Assembly: GCF_021130785.1 (NCBI RefSeq)
Contig: NC_060207.1
Coordinates: forward strand, 104,469,001-104,533,000
Direction of reading: 5' to 3'
DNA length: 64,000 nt
Source: Homalodisca vitripennis
Lineage: Eukaryota; Arthropoda; Insecta; Hemiptera; Cicadellidae
In this document: positions 1 through 11,333 of the stretch, in pieces
Position numbering within the stretch: the first letter of the stretch is position 1
How the letters are laid out: each line of letters starts with the position of its first letter
Notes under the pieces: model-generated
The model's database searches: none
Seen by the model: only the letters and a program-made list of their open reading frames with translations
Told to the model about the DNA's origin: nothing
Translations under genes and position numbers: made by a program

Positions 1-295
1 CTTTGTTGTTCCAGAATCATTTTGGATTTGCTGGTGAAACAAAGTGTTGTGTCATCAGCATACTGCACAAGTTTCCCGTGCAGTAGTGATGAGTCTATGT
101 CATTGACATAGATGAGAAAAAGAACTGGACTGAGAATATTGATCCTTGAGGGACACCATATCTCGGCTGCAACGGCTCGGAAAATTTGTTTGAGATTTGA
201 ACAAGCTGTTTTCTGCGGCTTAAAAATGAGCTAAGCCACTGAAGAGGCACGCCTCTGATGCCATGGGATTCAAGTTTGTCAAGCAGCTTCACGTG
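1..295 (-). pseudogene. LINE reverse transcriptase fragment, cut by window edge
   Basis: Read on the minus strand, this encodes the middle of a non-LTR retrotransposon reverse transcriptase. A segment starting MKLLDKLESHGIRG leads into the conserved YGVPQGSI motif near 150. After a frameshift the next frame gives a [13 protein letters not shown] stretch and then the catalytic YADDT box near 50-60. The frameshift lies between the VPQGS and YADD motifs, so this copy cannot make a working enzyme. The C-terminal part would lie left of the window. The family looks Jockey/CR1-like from the motif spacing; that assignment is inference. Confidence 0.75.
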
Positions 296-299
296 GATA

Positions 300-950
300 T
301 AAAACTATAAAGTGAAAACATCAGTTAAATTATATAATAAATAACAAGGAAATATATTATAACAATATATCAATACATAAAGTGAACAACAGATAGACTG
401 TATAATGAATAACAAGAAATATACTATAGCAATATAATATAGACAAAAACTATAAAGCGATAACAACAGATACAATTAACAGAGAATACTTATAGTAGTT
501 TACAGCAAATTGTGATTAATTACTTCTGCCAGTCAGTTATATATTGAGTTATTTCCATTTTGAATTTATGTTTTCCTACAAATACTATTTCATTGCAAAA
601 AGTTCTGTAACTGCATTATACAGTTTTGGGCCTAAGTAACAGAACTGGTGTTTACTAGTTTCTTTATTCCATCTTTTAATCTGTAGAGTAATATACTGTG
701 GAGCTCTAGTTGATCTATTGTCTTAAGGGATAGTTATTTGTGTTTGTAAACATATTGCAAACAACAAAATTTGTGGATCAAAAAAAATGTAAAAAAATCT
801 GTATTCATTAAATATATCTCAATCCTTCTCGATGGCAAAAGTCCAAAAACTATTCGTAAGGCTTGTCTTTGGCACATTATCACAAATTGCAATACCGTAG
901 GGTAAGCCCCATCATAATGAATTATGGCATATCTCAACATGATCTAGAAC
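300..950 (-). pseudogene. LINE 3' end: C-terminal coding remnant and AT-rich tail
   Basis: The minus strand from about 940 down to 560 translates to a decayed LINE C-terminus: a CQRQALRIVFG segment of the kind found after the reverse transcriptase (QK/QRxALRII), then in another frame the words STRAPQYITLQIKRWNKE and LGPKLYNAVTE, typical of the end of Jockey-like ORF2. Several stops and frame changes break it. Below about 540 it continues into an AT-rich 3' region with two imperfect copies of a roughly 75-base unit (about 345-420 and 405-480). It abuts the fragment at 1-295 but is not collinear with it, so I read it as a separate insertion. Confidence 0.6.
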
Positions 951-3874
951 CACGACGGATACAATTGTTATAAATATGGCTATAAAAGCAGTTTTTCATG
1001 TGGTATAGTGAGTAATTTATTCTTCATACTTTTTTTACAATATAATCGACATGTTGGTTCCATTTCAAGTGCTGATCTATATACAAACCAAGATATAAAT
1101 TAACCAAAGCTACAATTTCAATACTATAACATGTGCATTCATAATTGCATCAATTTCTATGACAGTACAATTCAAAATCTTGCTGCAATTTATTTTTTTG
1201 TCAACTACAGTCAAAAAACCTTAAACATTTTGATTTCTGTGTGTGCGTGCGTGCAGGGAGTCACAAACTTCTATGGGTGATAGTATTCATCATTTCAAAC
1301 CTAAAATGTCATTAAAATAGGTTGATAAATGTCTCGTTTAGCCGCTAACCACCATTTTGTATTAAATTTAAAGAAATTATTATCTCTAAACCTAGTTAAA
1401 CTAAAGAAACCAAATTTGACACATAATTTTGAAAAGATAAGAGGAAATTAACTTTAAAGATACACTTGCACAATCCAAGAGCAACAAACAACTAATACCT
1501 CTCAACTGTGTCATGTTTGGCACTTCCAGATTTTGCAAGGGTGTCTTTAAAGTGATCAAGCACACTTGTGCATTGATGGATTTCGTTGAAATACGCACCA
1601 TTTAATTATAATAAAATTGTTAAAATAATTGGTTTCTAGTCAAGTATTCTGATTTTTAATTTTATTTGTAATATAAAATTGTGTCTGTTTTTATGTAATA
1701 TACAGATGCCATGTTGTTAATGTTAAGGAAAATAACATCTATATTTGTATAGTTTCCTTTCATCTATTCAAACCTATGTTCAAAATTTGTTTTTTTTTTA
1801 GCTTAATTATTTTCAGAAAGAATAATTTTTGTATATAAAATACAAAATTTATGTATTATTATTTGAATACATAAATAATAATTTCAAAAGAATATTAAGT
1901 TTGACAACCAATCTTTTGGTATAGCATTTCTCGAAAATTGAAAAGCCAACTAACATTATAATTACATTGCACATAAAGCCAGCTAATTAAGTAGTGATAC
2001 ACTGTCTTCTTTGTTTCGTTTAGATAATTCATAACTTGAATATTATAGTTATATATGCTAGATTATATACAAATTTTCATCTATTTTATATGCACTTTCC
2101 AGCAATGTCTTACTTGTACCAATAAATAAAGTACCAAATAGTTTAGGCTTCTGGCGGGATCCACCAATCCTATTCGATATTACCAAGCAGAGAGCAGTAC
2201 ATACAGTAGTAGAGATAAAACTTGTGTTAAAGTTGGAGGGAAAGTAATTATAAATAGCCTTCACAGACAGTATAGAGATATATTTACAGTAAGTGGGGAG
2301 CTGGTAAGTACTAACAAACAAAATATGTATAATTTAAGGGAAATCGAATATGGGATTAAGACCAAATAATATTATCATTATTCTGTGTATATCATCTTTG
2401 TCATTTGGTCAGCCAACGTGGACCATGCGGTGAATGAACGTGAGCTAAGAATAGGCTCAGTGCATATTGAAAGCAGGTGCAGCCCGCCACCCGCAGATTG
2501 ATACGAGGTGAGGGTGAGGAGGAGGTGACTCCTTTTCAGTCACTAGACAAACGTGAACTCATTGCGAGAGAAGGCTGAAAAATATTTGAGATGTAATGTT
2601 TTTCAATAGTCTAATTAAATTTGATTTTGGATACTGATTTTGATTATTAATAAGAATAAAATCTTTTATCTTCATTTAACCCAATTATTCTTTTAAAGCA
2701 AAGTAGTTTGAAAAGAAAACCACATGCTAAATGTGTTTAGTTTAATAAATTGTCAGAGTCCAATTCATCTATATCTGGTAATAAGAAACCAGATTAAAAA
2801 GACTACAATATAATTTAATCCTATACACTCTGTAGTCGTTGGACAATATTATTTTCTGTGGAAACTGTGCTTCAGTTTCTGTTACGAATGACCGATACAG
2901 AATGTTGTGTTCATACATTTTTATATATTGCCAAGTGTGCTTAGAAGTTTCAATGATCTTTTATCAGTTACCTTACATTGAATAAAATAATAATACTACA
3001 GGGCTTGTTCCCGGTAATGTTTATTTCAAGCATATTAAACTGGTTATGCATACTATTCTGTACTTAAATTTCTCTGTCATACAAATTTGTGAAATAGATC
3101 GGTTATCAAAAAAAGATTTATATCTGTATATGTTGAATTTTATTTCTAAATATTAGGACAAACGGAATATATTTTTGATCCTTTATATAATACATCTTCA
3201 ATAAAACACTAACCTGAATTATATATTGAATTTTATTTCTATACATTAGGACAAACTATGAATATATTTTTTATTCTTTACGTAACCCCTCTTTAGTAAA
3301 ATGACGCTAGTCCATTACGATTCTGATTGTTTTAAGACTATTTTCAAATAAAAGGTTCAGAAAAACAACAAATGATACATAAACCTTTTCTAAAACCATA
3401 TAGTTATAGAGCTATATATAAAAAGTGTTAACATTTTTGTAGTAATCTCGTATATGAATATATGATAAGACTTACTAAGAGTGATTTGCACCTATTTTTA
3501 GAATTAAAACATTTTGTCAAAAGGTTTAGTTTTTGCACTATAAAACATAATATAAAAATGTATCCAAAACTTCAACACAATATTTTTCCTTATTTTGAAA
3601 GCATGCATTTCCGAAACCATAAGACGGTTTCCCCTTACCCTGTTAAATCCTGGGTTGTTGCAGTAAGGAACCCCTGCTGACCCGGGTATTTCCTGGGACT
3701 TGATTATTATTGTGCATTACACTTATTATTTGCTCTTGGAATATCATATACCTATAAGATTTATTTAACCCCCCCATCTGTTAAGATGACTAGTGACTAG
3801 TCACTAAAAATGTATCTCCAATGTTGATGTTCTGTTTTGTACTGAAAAATAAAATATATAATAGTGTATACTTT
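951..3874. other. Gene-free AT-rich stretch
   Basis: No coding region, RNA gene or clear repeat was recognised. A more GC-rich patch lies at about 2400-2530 and another at about 3620-3700 (containing CTGACCCGGGTATTTCC). Both could be old repeat fragments, but I could not assign either. A short direct repetition of an ATTTTATTTCTA-type phrase occurs at about 3130 and 3230. Confidence 0.5.
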
Positions 3875-3964
3875 CTTCTTCTATGGGACGGTCTATTGCC
3901 ATACACTTAAGCCTCAAGGTCCTTTTGCTCAACCCGGAAGCACACCATGAGGCCTACCAGTCTA
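3875..3964 (-). mobile_element. 3' end fragment of LOA/I-type LINE
   Basis: This matches the 3' untranslated end of the LINE at 17907-20463 and the tail at 35679-35847. Shared words include GGGxCGGxCTxxTGCCAT and ACACACCATGAGGCC. It lies in the minus orientation and carries a TTCTTCTTCT edge instead of a clear poly(A). It is joined directly to the 5' region of a plus-oriented copy of what seems to be the same family, giving a head-opposed arrangement. Confidence 0.7.
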
Positions 3965-4302
3965 CGGGTGATCCCCAATGAACTGGGAAAGTACTTCTCC
4001 AGGGGTGACACCAAGGTACCGCTCAAGACCAATGGGGGATCCGAATCCAACTAACGGTTGGGCTCGAATAAACGCTTACGAGTCTCGGCTGGTTTGTCCG
4101 GAATCGTACCACGCAAATTAATTTGACTGGGGGCCTCCATCCTACAGTGTGAAGCGTCCCTAAGGAATGCGTGGCGCAAGGGATGTGCGTCGCAAACGGA
4201 GCCCTTGGGGGTTGGGCGCCCCCCAAGTGTAAATAGCCTTACCTGGACATGCGGGGCTCTGACTAGGCGGACATTTTACTTCCTCGGTACTCGTGGGACC
4301 TT

Positions 4303-5260
4303 ATGGAGTCTGAAACCAAAATCATAAAACAAACCCCAACAGATCTTGATCTGGAACTTTTGCAACAGGCAGTTACATCCGGCAACCTGGCTTTGGATGT
4401 CTCTACTTGTTCATCATGCTATCATCGACGATGACTTAGCAATTGGTGGCGTAGATGAGAAGGTTGAATCCATGGACACAGACCCTGATGCATGTGAACT
4501 GGATTACAACCTCAAGCTCCCTTTCAAATTGTGTAAGCAGTGGACGATGGAACAAAAGAAAGCTGATGGCACCTGGCTTCCGGACAGTGAATGGAGGAGG
4601 CAAAATAGCAAGAAGTCAGCCAACGAAAGGAAAAAACTGAGGAAGCAGAGGGAGTTAGCACCGGGTGGAATCGTAGCTACTGACTACTCCGAGTGGGAAG
4701 AGAGGGCACTCGGGCAGTTCTTCGGCGGAAAATCCCTGCCGAGGAGGCGTTCGACCGCACCTCCAGAGCAGACAGGCAATCAAACCACCCCTTTCAGCGG
4801 AGGGGGGAGTGGGAGATACATTTAGGGAAATACTGACGGGACACAAGCTTGCTTTGGTCCTTGAGAACTGTCTTGAAAGGCGCGTCTCGGAGCTGTGGGG
4901 ACACATCCTTTAACCTCTCAGCGGAGGGTGTGTGTCTTCAGTTTAAGAGGTGCTTTCCCGAGAGGGGAGCTCTCGTCATGTTGTGTGGCAATGACGAGAC
5001 CAGAGATTGGCTGTGGGAGATAGGTGTGGTCTGTGGAGACTATAAAGAACTCATAAGGTCTTCCTCAGGGTTGACGGTGCTGTAGCCGGGAAAGAATTTT
5101 GCGACCATTCTTGGGGCCACTGACAGGCAGAGTGCTGGGATCTCCGTGTCTGACTGGAAGGATGATGGAGATATCCACACGGGAGGTCCCAGAACTATGG
5201 TGATTTTGGTTGATGAGCCGTCTTCAGCTACGCTTACAGGGAGGAACTGAAGGGTGTTCA
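4303..5260 (+). pseudogene. LINE ORF1 remnant (DUF4780-like)
   Basis: The likely start is the ATG at 4303 (METKII-type beginning after MES). After a frameshift near 4420 the reading continues in the frame of 4346-4825, which carries a lysine- and arginine-rich middle (NERKKLRKQRE). A further frame at about 4849-5260 contains ALVMLCGNDETRDWLWEI, then after a stop a segment ending in VILVDEPSSATL. This pattern of an aromatic DETxxWL motif followed by a second half ending in an acidic VDEPS-type strand resembles DUF4780 proteins encoded beside insect retroelements. That family link is from memory and needs a profile search. At least two frame breaks and one stop are present. Confidence 0.55.
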
Positions 5261-5309
5261 TTGGTGTAAAGCAGGTCCAGCTGAGGACGCGGGGTGGGGC
5301 GGATGATCA

Positions 5310-5565
5310 TGGGACTCAGGGTCCATCAGGTCAATCTGCAGCACAATGAAGCTGCTTCAGCTGTGTTCTATAGACGCTTTCTGTCGGAAGATTTTCATGT
5401 GGCCCTGAAACAGGAACCTTGGATTTGTAAGGGTAAAATTTTAGGGCTTTCTATGAAATGGGCAAAATTGTTAGTGCTCCGGTTAATAATGCCAGAGCTT
5501 GTATTGTTGTAAGTAACAAGGTGAACAGCATTCCTGCTCTGGACTTTTGTTGCAGATATCTCGCC
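5310..5565 (+). pseudogene. APE-type endonuclease fragment of LINE ORF2
   Basis: The segment reads VHQVNLQHNEAASAVFYRR, then VALKQEPWICKGKILGL, then after a frame change NARACIVVSNKVNSIP. These correspond to the first strand (QxNLQHxKAA), the catalytic QEPW motif and the NxRACIVV strand of the exonuclease/endonuclease/phosphatase domain of I/LOA/R1-type LINEs. The conserved QEPW glutamate is present. The domain is cut off before its later catalytic His/Asp motifs by the deletion that joins it to RNase H. Confidence 0.7.
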
Positions 5566-5569
5566 AAAG

Positions 5570-6331
5570 TCAGGCACAGGCGCTGGAATTGTGGGAGAGA
5601 GACCATGCAGGAAGCTGGTGGCCCTATGGGTCCGTATCCTACAGTTTTCAGGCGAAGGTCGCAGCCATCATGGAATGTGCTTGTGAGAATCTTTGTCTGC
5701 GTTATAGCAGTAAGACGATCAATATTTTCACGAGTAGTCAGGCAGCATTGATGGCGCTGGACTCTTGTATGTTCAAATCCAAACTTATCTGGGTTTGTTA
5801 TCAAGTCGTTTCTTCCCTTGCCAGAATCAACAAATGTGACTGTTTGTTGGGTTCCTGGTTATGTGGGGATCCCTGGGAATGAAAGAGCTGATGCCCTGGC
5901 CAACCGGGGCTTAGCGTCAATTATGACAGGCCCTCAACCGTTCTGCGGTATTCCAAGGCGTGAATTCTTTGGGGCTCTCTTGAAATGAGTTCGCGCTGAA
6001 CATGAGAGAAGGTGGAAGTTGCATCCGGGTATGAAAATAAGCGCCTGACCTTCTCTCACTAAGTAGATCGATGTCTTCTCGGGTTATAAGTTTGATCACG
6101 GGACATGGTAACCTGATGAAGCATCTTCATAAATTCGGCATACTTCGGGGGGATCCGCTCTGTAGAAAGTGTGATGAGCAGGATGAAACTGCCGAACACC
6201 TGCTCTTTGATTGTCCTACAATAGCAAGGGAGCGGTATGCCATCTTTGGTAGCTTGGAAACGGATTGTGAATTTTCCCAGAAGAACCTGATAGGTCGTTT
6301 TCGTTGGTTTGTGGAACTGCTAAAATCATAG
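5570..6331 (+). pseudogene. LINE ORF2 3' part: RNase H remnant and C-terminal zinc knuckle
   Basis: From about 5570 the translation, over several frames, gives an RNase H domain (AxVAAIMECACENLCLRYS, then SSQAALMALDSC, then VPGYVGIPG and ERADALAN), collinear with 18400-18730 on the other strand. The last part, from about 6071 to the TAG at 6331, is open: it includes SLITGHGNLMKHLHKFGI, LCRKCDEQDETAEHLLFDC and RFRWFVELLKS. The CxxC-(n)-H-(n)-C pattern is the usual C-terminal zinc knuckle of this LINE type. Stops and frame changes in the RNase H part make the whole a pseudogene. Confidence 0.75.
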
Positions 6332-6360
6332 TGTATTCTTTACTTCAATAATAAACATTC

Positions 6361-8990
6361 TACATATGTTTGAATGAAGGTGTGCATAACTAGGCAAATA
6401 GTGCCTACCATTATAAGAATTCCAACTGCCAGATCTAGGGTTAATGTTATACATGTTTCTGCTTATATAATATATGTGAGATAGCCTATATAAAAAAAGG
6501 TAAATGTACTGTATAATGTATACAAAAAGGGTTAAAATCTTTTACTCATCTTATCTGTCGTACACCCTGATTGAAGTTTGCACTTCAGTTTCTCTCAAAA
6601 CAATTCATTAAAATTCTAACCAAATAAAAATTCAAAACATTGGAGAATTGTTTCGTTACTCACGAATGAATATAAATGAAAACACGATGAACTAAGTTCC
6701 CGCCATCCATTTCGTTCGATAAATGTTTGGTTATGTCTAAACTAATCCGCGGTATCGTTTGCATGGAAGACTATAGTATTATAATAACTTTATGATAGTT
6801 ATAATATTTACATTTAACTTTATACAACATCAAGCAAAACTTGTTGAACATAAATGTAGCAACTTCAAATTATTGATCATTTTTCACTTTTTGATATGAC
6901 TAATCCGCATCCCCTCAATTTAATTTCTCACTCCTAGGACTGATTGTCTAGGTGAAGAAACTTAAACCGTGAATACATCAACCCCAACCGGCTAAATTGT
7001 ATCCATTATTTGTAAGCATTGTAACATTAACCCTAATTCTAGTGTAAATAACGTTTAAGAAATAATATATCTTGTGCTATGTGGACATATACCTAATCAT
7101 TTTCGTATACCTCGTTAGTGAGAAATGGATGCGATGTCACCTTAACGGTTGTCTGTCATAAAAATTGCATTTGGTGTTTCGTGTATTGCTTTGTGACCCA
7201 GAATAAAAAATAGTATGCTTTAATGCCATAATGTTGAAATAAGTAGTGTTGTTACTTTTGTTATTCTTTCAATTTGTACACGTAAACAAATTGAAAATAT
7301 TGGTTACAATAATTAAACAAATGGTCGTGCTGTCATAATACAATGTTTACACATAACAGTTGAATTTATTTAACTGGCTCTTTACACATTGCACAACCTT
7401 AGAGATCAGAATGGAGGTTTTGCTGCTTTAAAGACCAGCTATACCTTAGCTGCATGCAAAATGTGTTGTAATGTAAAAAGATGAATTCATACATCGTATT
7501 GTATGTTAGGATTTAATTCAAACTAGTTTATGTTCTAAAGCAAATTGCAATTTTTTATAATAAACTAAAAAATTAATTTACTTTTTTCTGGTACTGTTTC
7601 GCAATAGTTCAGTATGTTCTCCCGATAAATTTAGACATAGCTTCGTTTACGTAGTGTTACACGTTTGCTAGAATGAAACGATCGGTGAATATTAATCTAC
7701 TAAATATTTATTAATCTTACAAATATATCTAAATATAATTTTATTTAAAACTAATTTTAAGACTAAATTTAACATTGACACAGTCAAAACCTATTAACAC
7801 AAATCCAGCTGTCACGAGTATTATCACTAGTTCTGTCACTTCAAAAGTTCACTTCTGGAGCTCTAATCTCTGCTGCGTCGCTCCAGCTCCTTATAAGGCC
7901 CCTCGCGTTTCCAGAGCATTCAAGTGGAGATGTCCAGAACCCACTGGACGATTGGAGAAGTGTCACAACGATAAGGAGGAGCGGCAACGGTCGGGCCTAC
8001 TGACCGCTACCATTTCAACAACGATATTTATTTATTATCCCTTTGTATCGGGAGTCGGCCCGTCTGTTCGGAACATTCTCCCACACTTTCGTATAATTTA
8101 CAATACTTTGTTTTGTAACTGTGTAAATTGTTTCGAAAACTCACTCATATTTGGAACATTTTATAACGTTTCCACGGACGTTGAGACACTCTTTTCTTTT
8201 GTTATTCACTATTTTTTTATTTGAAAAGATTTACACTCCAAATACAGGACAGATTGCTGTCCAAATACTGAACGAATGTCCCTTTAAATTTTAAATGAGA
8301 TATTCTTTGTTAAGATTCGAAGTCTTAAACTTTTGATAACGTTTGGAAATATTAAAATTACCACGTAGTTCTGGCAAGAAATGAGTTACATCCCTTGATT
8401 AGTATCAGGTAGTATATAACCATTCTATAAGTTTCATCGGAAATGATTGATTACGCCATTAAAAATTTTAATTTCAAAGATGGATATTTAAAGATTCCTT
8501 CTTCCCTTATTAGGACGTCAGTTTTTTACATACTTAATTGAGGAATAACGGTAAAAATGTATCTGTTGAGTTTCTAAAGCATTCTTAACATTTTTTATAA
8601 AATTAGTGTAAATATATTTGTTATAATCAGAGTTGCAGTTAGTAATTACGATATATCAACTAAGTTTGAACTATTATAAAAATTCAACTTTTAAGGCAGG
8701 GTTGAGGCTATAAAAGTGGTCGAGTGATTGTAATGTTACCTAAATACTGAACACGTCTCGACAAATCGTTCACATTCATACAAGTCGAGTTGAGTGATTT
8801 ACTTTCAGTTTGTATTGATCTTTTGGTGAAACGTCTTGAAAATTCTGTTATTTCTTTTTTTATTTACCTTTAAACAAATATGTGCATAGGTTGACATATT
8901 ATTAAGACTGTTCCAAGTTTATGTGAAATAATTAAACCACGTAATACATGTTTAATATGTTTATGTATGTTTCGTTTTTTAATACAATGT
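6361..8990. other. Gene-free region with a GC-richer island
   Basis: This is mostly AT-rich with no supported gene. An island at about 7840-8090 is clearly richer in GC than its surroundings (words such as CTGCGTCGCTCC, CAACGGTCGGGCC, GGAGTCGGCCCG). An open frame crosses it at 7775-8224, but the translation has no motif I recognise and no splice or poly(A) context. An old LTR or other repeat fragment is one possibility. Confidence 0.4.
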
Positions 8991-9130
8991 GTTGGCGCCT
9001 TTATCCCGCCAAACTATAAAGAGGCATTATGACTGAGGATCTTTTCTTTTTATAGAATTGTAGCCAATGGGATATGTGCTTTTTGCTTGGCGGGTTACCA
9101 ATTTGGCGTCACTCACACCACTGTGTTTCA
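8985..9130 (+). promoter_or_regulatory. Promoter region of AT-hook gene copy 1, with E2F-like sites
   Basis: The region contains TTGGCGCC (8992-8999), CCCGCCAAA (9005-9013), a GCCAAT box (9063-9068), TTGGCGGG (9087-9094) and TTTGGCGTC (9102-9110). The same order TTGGCGCC, CCCGCC, TTTGGCG, GGCGTCAC recurs upstream of copy 2 at 47666-47785, although the DNA between has diverged. E2F/DP factors bind TTTSSCGC-type sequences, so these are plausible cell-cycle control sites. The transcription start is not fixed; no TATA box is evident. Confidence 0.55.
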
Positions 9131-9216
9131 GCTTCCTAGTCTTCTTCTGCAGTCGGACTTTTGTTGTAGTCTTCAGATTTGGTTAGGTTAGACATTTTTG
9201 TCGAGGTTTCCCGTAG
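9130..9216 (+). other. Non-coding first exon of AT-hook gene copy 1 (5' UTR)
   Basis: The 3' edge is the donor CCGTAG|GTAAGT at 9216/9217. The homologous exon of copy 2 ends TCCGTAG|GTAAGA at 47847. Shared words include TTGGTTAG and GACTTTTGT or GACATTTTTGT just before the donor. The 5' limit is a guess. The matching acceptor is TTTCTAG at 21642, which makes a 12.4-kb intron in the 5' UTR. Confidence 0.5.
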
Positions 9217-10225
9217 GTAAGTAAACTATTACACCATTAAATTTTATAATATTAGCATTAATGTGTTTATTATTAATGCGATAGGTGTATTTTTTTATGC
9301 TTTCATCTAAAGGTCCTACATATTTTATTATATTTCTCACTTTCCTTCTTAAACAGTTATTAGTCTCCATTCAATAAATTCGAATGGAACCATCTCCTTG
9401 TCAAATTAAATTGATTTGTTTATGCTTTAAATATGTCTCACTTGATTATTTTAATGATTTTTTAAATTTAAGTTTTTTCCAGTAATAATCAATAAATGGT
9501 TTGTTGAGCTTACCCATGAAGCCTATTTATTGTTTGATAGCGTCACCTAGAAATGGCGGCATTTGTTATTAAGTTAAAATTGTACAACCTTTCATTCCTA
9601 CCTAATGAACATGTTCTTTACTAATAAAAACATAATTTAAAGTACTACATTGGCTTAAACAGTTAAAATTTTCTGTATCTATTGGCTTTAAAGATTTAAC
9701 CACAGGCTGTAAAGTAGTCTCTAGGTAAATAATTCAATATTAGATATTCACAAGCTTCTTTTGAAAGGGTAGGGTACGATAAGCGGACCCGGTTTTTTTA
9801 TATCGGAGAATATAATCAATACCTAATATTCGCATCTAGAATCCTAGACTATCAATTGGTATAAAAGTATCTGTAGTCCTAAATAACAATCATATGTTTT
9901 AAATTAAAATATGAATAAATAGGAATATAGGAAAACTCATAAATAATTAAGAAATTACATAAATAATAAATTAACCAGAAGGAGAATGATAAAGCAGGAA
10001 AACCCATAAATAATTATGAGTCACAATTCAAATTGTTTGTCATAATTATTGTATTGTCTATAATTATACACACGTAATTATAGTATAGCCTATATTATTG
10101 GGTAGGGTACCATAAGCAGACCCGGTTTTTTATATTGAAATTGGCAAACGATATTACTTAATCATAACCACCGATATAATCAATCTATACTAATTAATTA
10201 TTTTGAATAAATAACTTAAATAATC

Positions 10226-11074
10226 GGTAAATCTTAAGCTCAGCGACTAACGCTCCGATCGCCGTAATTTTTTGCATTCTAACACAGGTTAACGTAATTT
10301 CACCGAAAAAAATAGTCCCGATTATCGCCGTAGCCGTTTACTTCCCCCCCCCAAAAAAATTTTTGAAAAAATAAAATTTGAAAAACCTGACTGACAATGC
10401 ATTTATTCATTTTTTTTGGTGTTATTAGTTTGTAGGGTAGTAGTCCATGTACTAATTCTAGTATAAATTCGTCTTATCTTATCAGTAATAAACGTGCGCC
10501 GCTTATCTTTTGCCTGTAATGAAACCTGCGTTAGTTCTGTCTGAGTGTTGTGTGTGTAAGCAGTCATGCGTGATCTGGGCTTGGACTTTGCAAGCTCGAG
10601 TTAATTTTTTTTCTAAAAGAGCAAGCAGCGCGAAGCGGGCAAGCATCGCGTGATCTGAATTTTGAATAGGCAAGCTAGGGTCTTTTTAGCGTGTGACAAG
10701 AACCATCGCAAGCCATGTCAATAACTTCACTAATTATTCCTTGTCCATGTGGGTTTGTTTGTGTACGTCTGGCGGTCAATCGAAGCCGTCCTATAGGTCA
10801 CGTGACCCGTCCGGCCAATCGGAAACCTTCCTGTTTGTCATGTGGCTATTGTCAATTCATCAAAACGTCCATGGTCGGCCATTGTTTTTAGTTTGATAGT
10901 CGAAAATCTTGTTATTTATATGTTTTGTATTGCCAACATTGTACTGCCGTAAAACTGGTTTTTATATGTTAGCGATAATCGGGACTATTTTTTTCGGTGA
11001 AATTACGTTAACCTGTGTTAGTACGAAAAACCTTACGGCGATCGGAGCGGTAGTCGCTGATCTTAATATTTACC
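10226..11074. mobile_element. Third-level TIR element, 849 bp, with 8-bp target duplication
   Basis: The arms are about 100 bp long and nearly identical when inverted (10226-10330 against 10970-11074). They start GGTAAATCTTAAGCTCAGCG on the left and, inverted, GGTAAATATTAAGATCAGCG on the right. The flanks AAATAATC (10218-10225) and AAATAATC (11075-11082) are a perfect 8-bp duplication. The uninterrupted target reads AACTTAAATAATCTATATC in the related element at about 50180. The interior is GC-richer and has no recognised coding region, so this is a non-autonomous element. An 8-bp duplication fits hAT, P or Merlin types. Confidence 0.85.
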
Positions 11075-11168
11075 AAATAATCTATATCAATAGCTGTAAA
11101 CACTTTCAAATAATACACGTAAGGTAATATTTCAATTTTACATATAAGTAACATTTGATTATTAAAAA

Positions 11169-11333
11169 TGGCAGTCAATTTTAAAAAACTATACGGCATT
11201 GCTTTGAAAGATGATAAGACATGTTTTACGTGGCTTCAACATGTTTAACTTGTACTGAAAAATCCATTAGGCCTATGTGAAATTTGTGAGAAAGAAACAA
11301 CTGTAACTGTGAGAGGAGCAAATATGGTCTTCA
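11169..11333 (+). pseudogene. Merlin/ISXO2-like transposase N-terminal remnant
   Basis: The frame from the ATG at 11169 gives MAVNFKKLYGIALKDDKTC and FTWLQHV, then a stop, then LVLKNP and, after a short insertion, CEICEKETTVTVRG. It is the same protein start as at 50274-50474. The CxxC zinc-ribbon half and the preceding FxWLQxxGL helix resemble the N-terminus of ISXO2/Merlin transposases; that is inference. The catalytic domain is absent and the frame is broken. Confidence 0.5.

Larger units (their letters stand above)
3965..6360 (+). mobile_element. Internally deleted LOA/I-type non-LTR retrotransposon
   Basis: A GC-rich 5' leader is followed by ORF1 (4303-about 5260), the beginning of an APE-type endonuclease (about 5310-5565), part of an RNase H domain (about 5570-5930) and the C-terminal zinc-knuckle region (6071-6331). 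The reverse transcriptase, expected between endonuclease and RNase H, is missing, with an apparent join near 5570. The family link to 17907-20463 is clear from near-identical RNase H and C-terminal segments. Frame breaks occur throughout, so this copy is dead. Confidence 0.75.

Noticed and set aside
7775..8224. 149-codon open frame
   Set aside because: No recognisable domain, and the composition changes in the middle; more likely a chance frame through a GC-richer repeat.
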